Below are positions 63,815 through 64,000 of a stretch of DNA of 64,000 nt, piece by piece. This stretch comes from Desertivirga brevis (GTDB taxonomy: Bacteria; Bacteroidota; Bacteroidia; Sphingobacteriales; Sphingobacteriaceae). The stretch lies in assembly GCF_017355835.1 (NCBI RefSeq), contig NZ_JAFEWF010000012.1, positions 62,001 through 126,000 on the forward strand, in the 5' to 3' direction. Made by a program: the position numbers and the translations under genes. The notes beneath the pieces are model-generated. The model worked only from the letters and a program-made list of their open reading frames with translations. It did not search any database and was not told the DNA's origin. How positions within the stretch are numbered: the first letter of the stretch is position 1; every line of letters begins with the position of its first letter.

Positions 63815-64000
63815 ATGAAAAATAAAGTTTTAATCCTGAACGTTGTTTTGCTTAGCCTCCTCACGATATTTCTTACTGCCTGCAGGAAGCAGATTCTCGA
63901 ACCTACAGACGAAGAACTAAACAGAGCGTTTATGGCTGTGTTCCGTACCCAGGCGAACACTGGAAAAAGCAATGATCCCCTGGCAAGCCAGGTAGTGAAT
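63815..64000 (+). CDS. Lipoprotein gene start, probable surface glycan-binding protein, 3' partial
   Basis: Only 62 codons are inside the window. The signal peptide with lipobox FLTAC (Cys23) is followed by RKQILEPTDEELNRAFMAVF and RTQANTGKSNDPLASQVVN. It lies 23 bases after susD, where SusE/SusF-like or FN3/discoidin-containing surface binding proteins usually occur. The P-T-D-E-E-L-N-R start resembles such Sphingobacteria proteins as I remember them; family assignment needs the missing part. Confidence 0.7.
   Translation, partial: MKNKVLILNVVLLSLLTIFLTACRKQILEPTDEELNRAFMAVFRTQANTGKSNDPLASQVVN

Overview
The window is bacterial and almost certainly from a Bacteroidota, most likely a Sphingobacteriaceae-type soil or plant-associated species (Pedobacter/Mucilaginibacter-like; genus is inference). 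The evidence is four SusC/SusD outer-membrane import pairs, two hybrid two-component systems (HTCS), two ECF-sigma/FecR pairs, Bacteroidota-type lipoprotein signals, mostly weak ribosome-binding sites and TAnnTTTG promoter elements. Coding density is high. I see no tRNA, rRNA, CRISPR array, insertion sequence or phage gene.

Layout. (1) 1-12181: an HTCS gene (5' end outside the window) converges on a minus-strand SusC/SusD pair; a 638-bp regulatory gap separates that pair from a divergent GH95 alpha-L-fucosidase. (2) 12551-26157: an ECF sigma, a FecR anti-sigma, an STN-containing SusC, SusD, a DUF4843 lipoprotein, a PKD-like lipoprotein, an unassigned exported protein, a TlpA-like thioredoxin and a large alpha/beta-hydrolase fused to two retropepsin-like modules. 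No carbohydrate-active enzyme is present, so this looks like an import system for a non-glycan, possibly peptide, substrate. (3) 26395-37525: a second sigma/FecR/SusC/SusD unit with a surface lipoprotein, an endonuclease/exonuclease/phosphatase-fold lipoprotein and a metallophosphoesterase, pointing to phosphoester scavenging. A C-terminal fragment of another SusD lies between a terminator and the phosphoesterase and marks a recombination scar. (4) 37935-40656: a NarL-type sensor kinase/response regulator pair followed by a small exported protein with three copies of an L-K/Q-G-P-E/A-Y-K-N motif. (5) 40788-58141: a divergent AraC regulator, then an operon for a sugar porter, a DUF5107-TPR protein, a GH2 enzyme, a GH35 beta-galactosidase, a DUF5060/DUF5605 TIM-barrel protein and a second HTCS. 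(6) 58617-64000: the SusC/SusD pair probably controlled by that HTCS, then the start of another lipoprotein gene.

Working together: regions 1, 5 and 6 look like a polysaccharide utilisation locus for a galactose- and fucose-containing glycan (xyloglucan or another plant or algal galactan are candidates). Regions 2 and 3 are two independent nutrient-import systems controlled by cell-surface signalling through sigma/anti-sigma pairs. The least explained parts are region 2 and the repeat protein of region 4.
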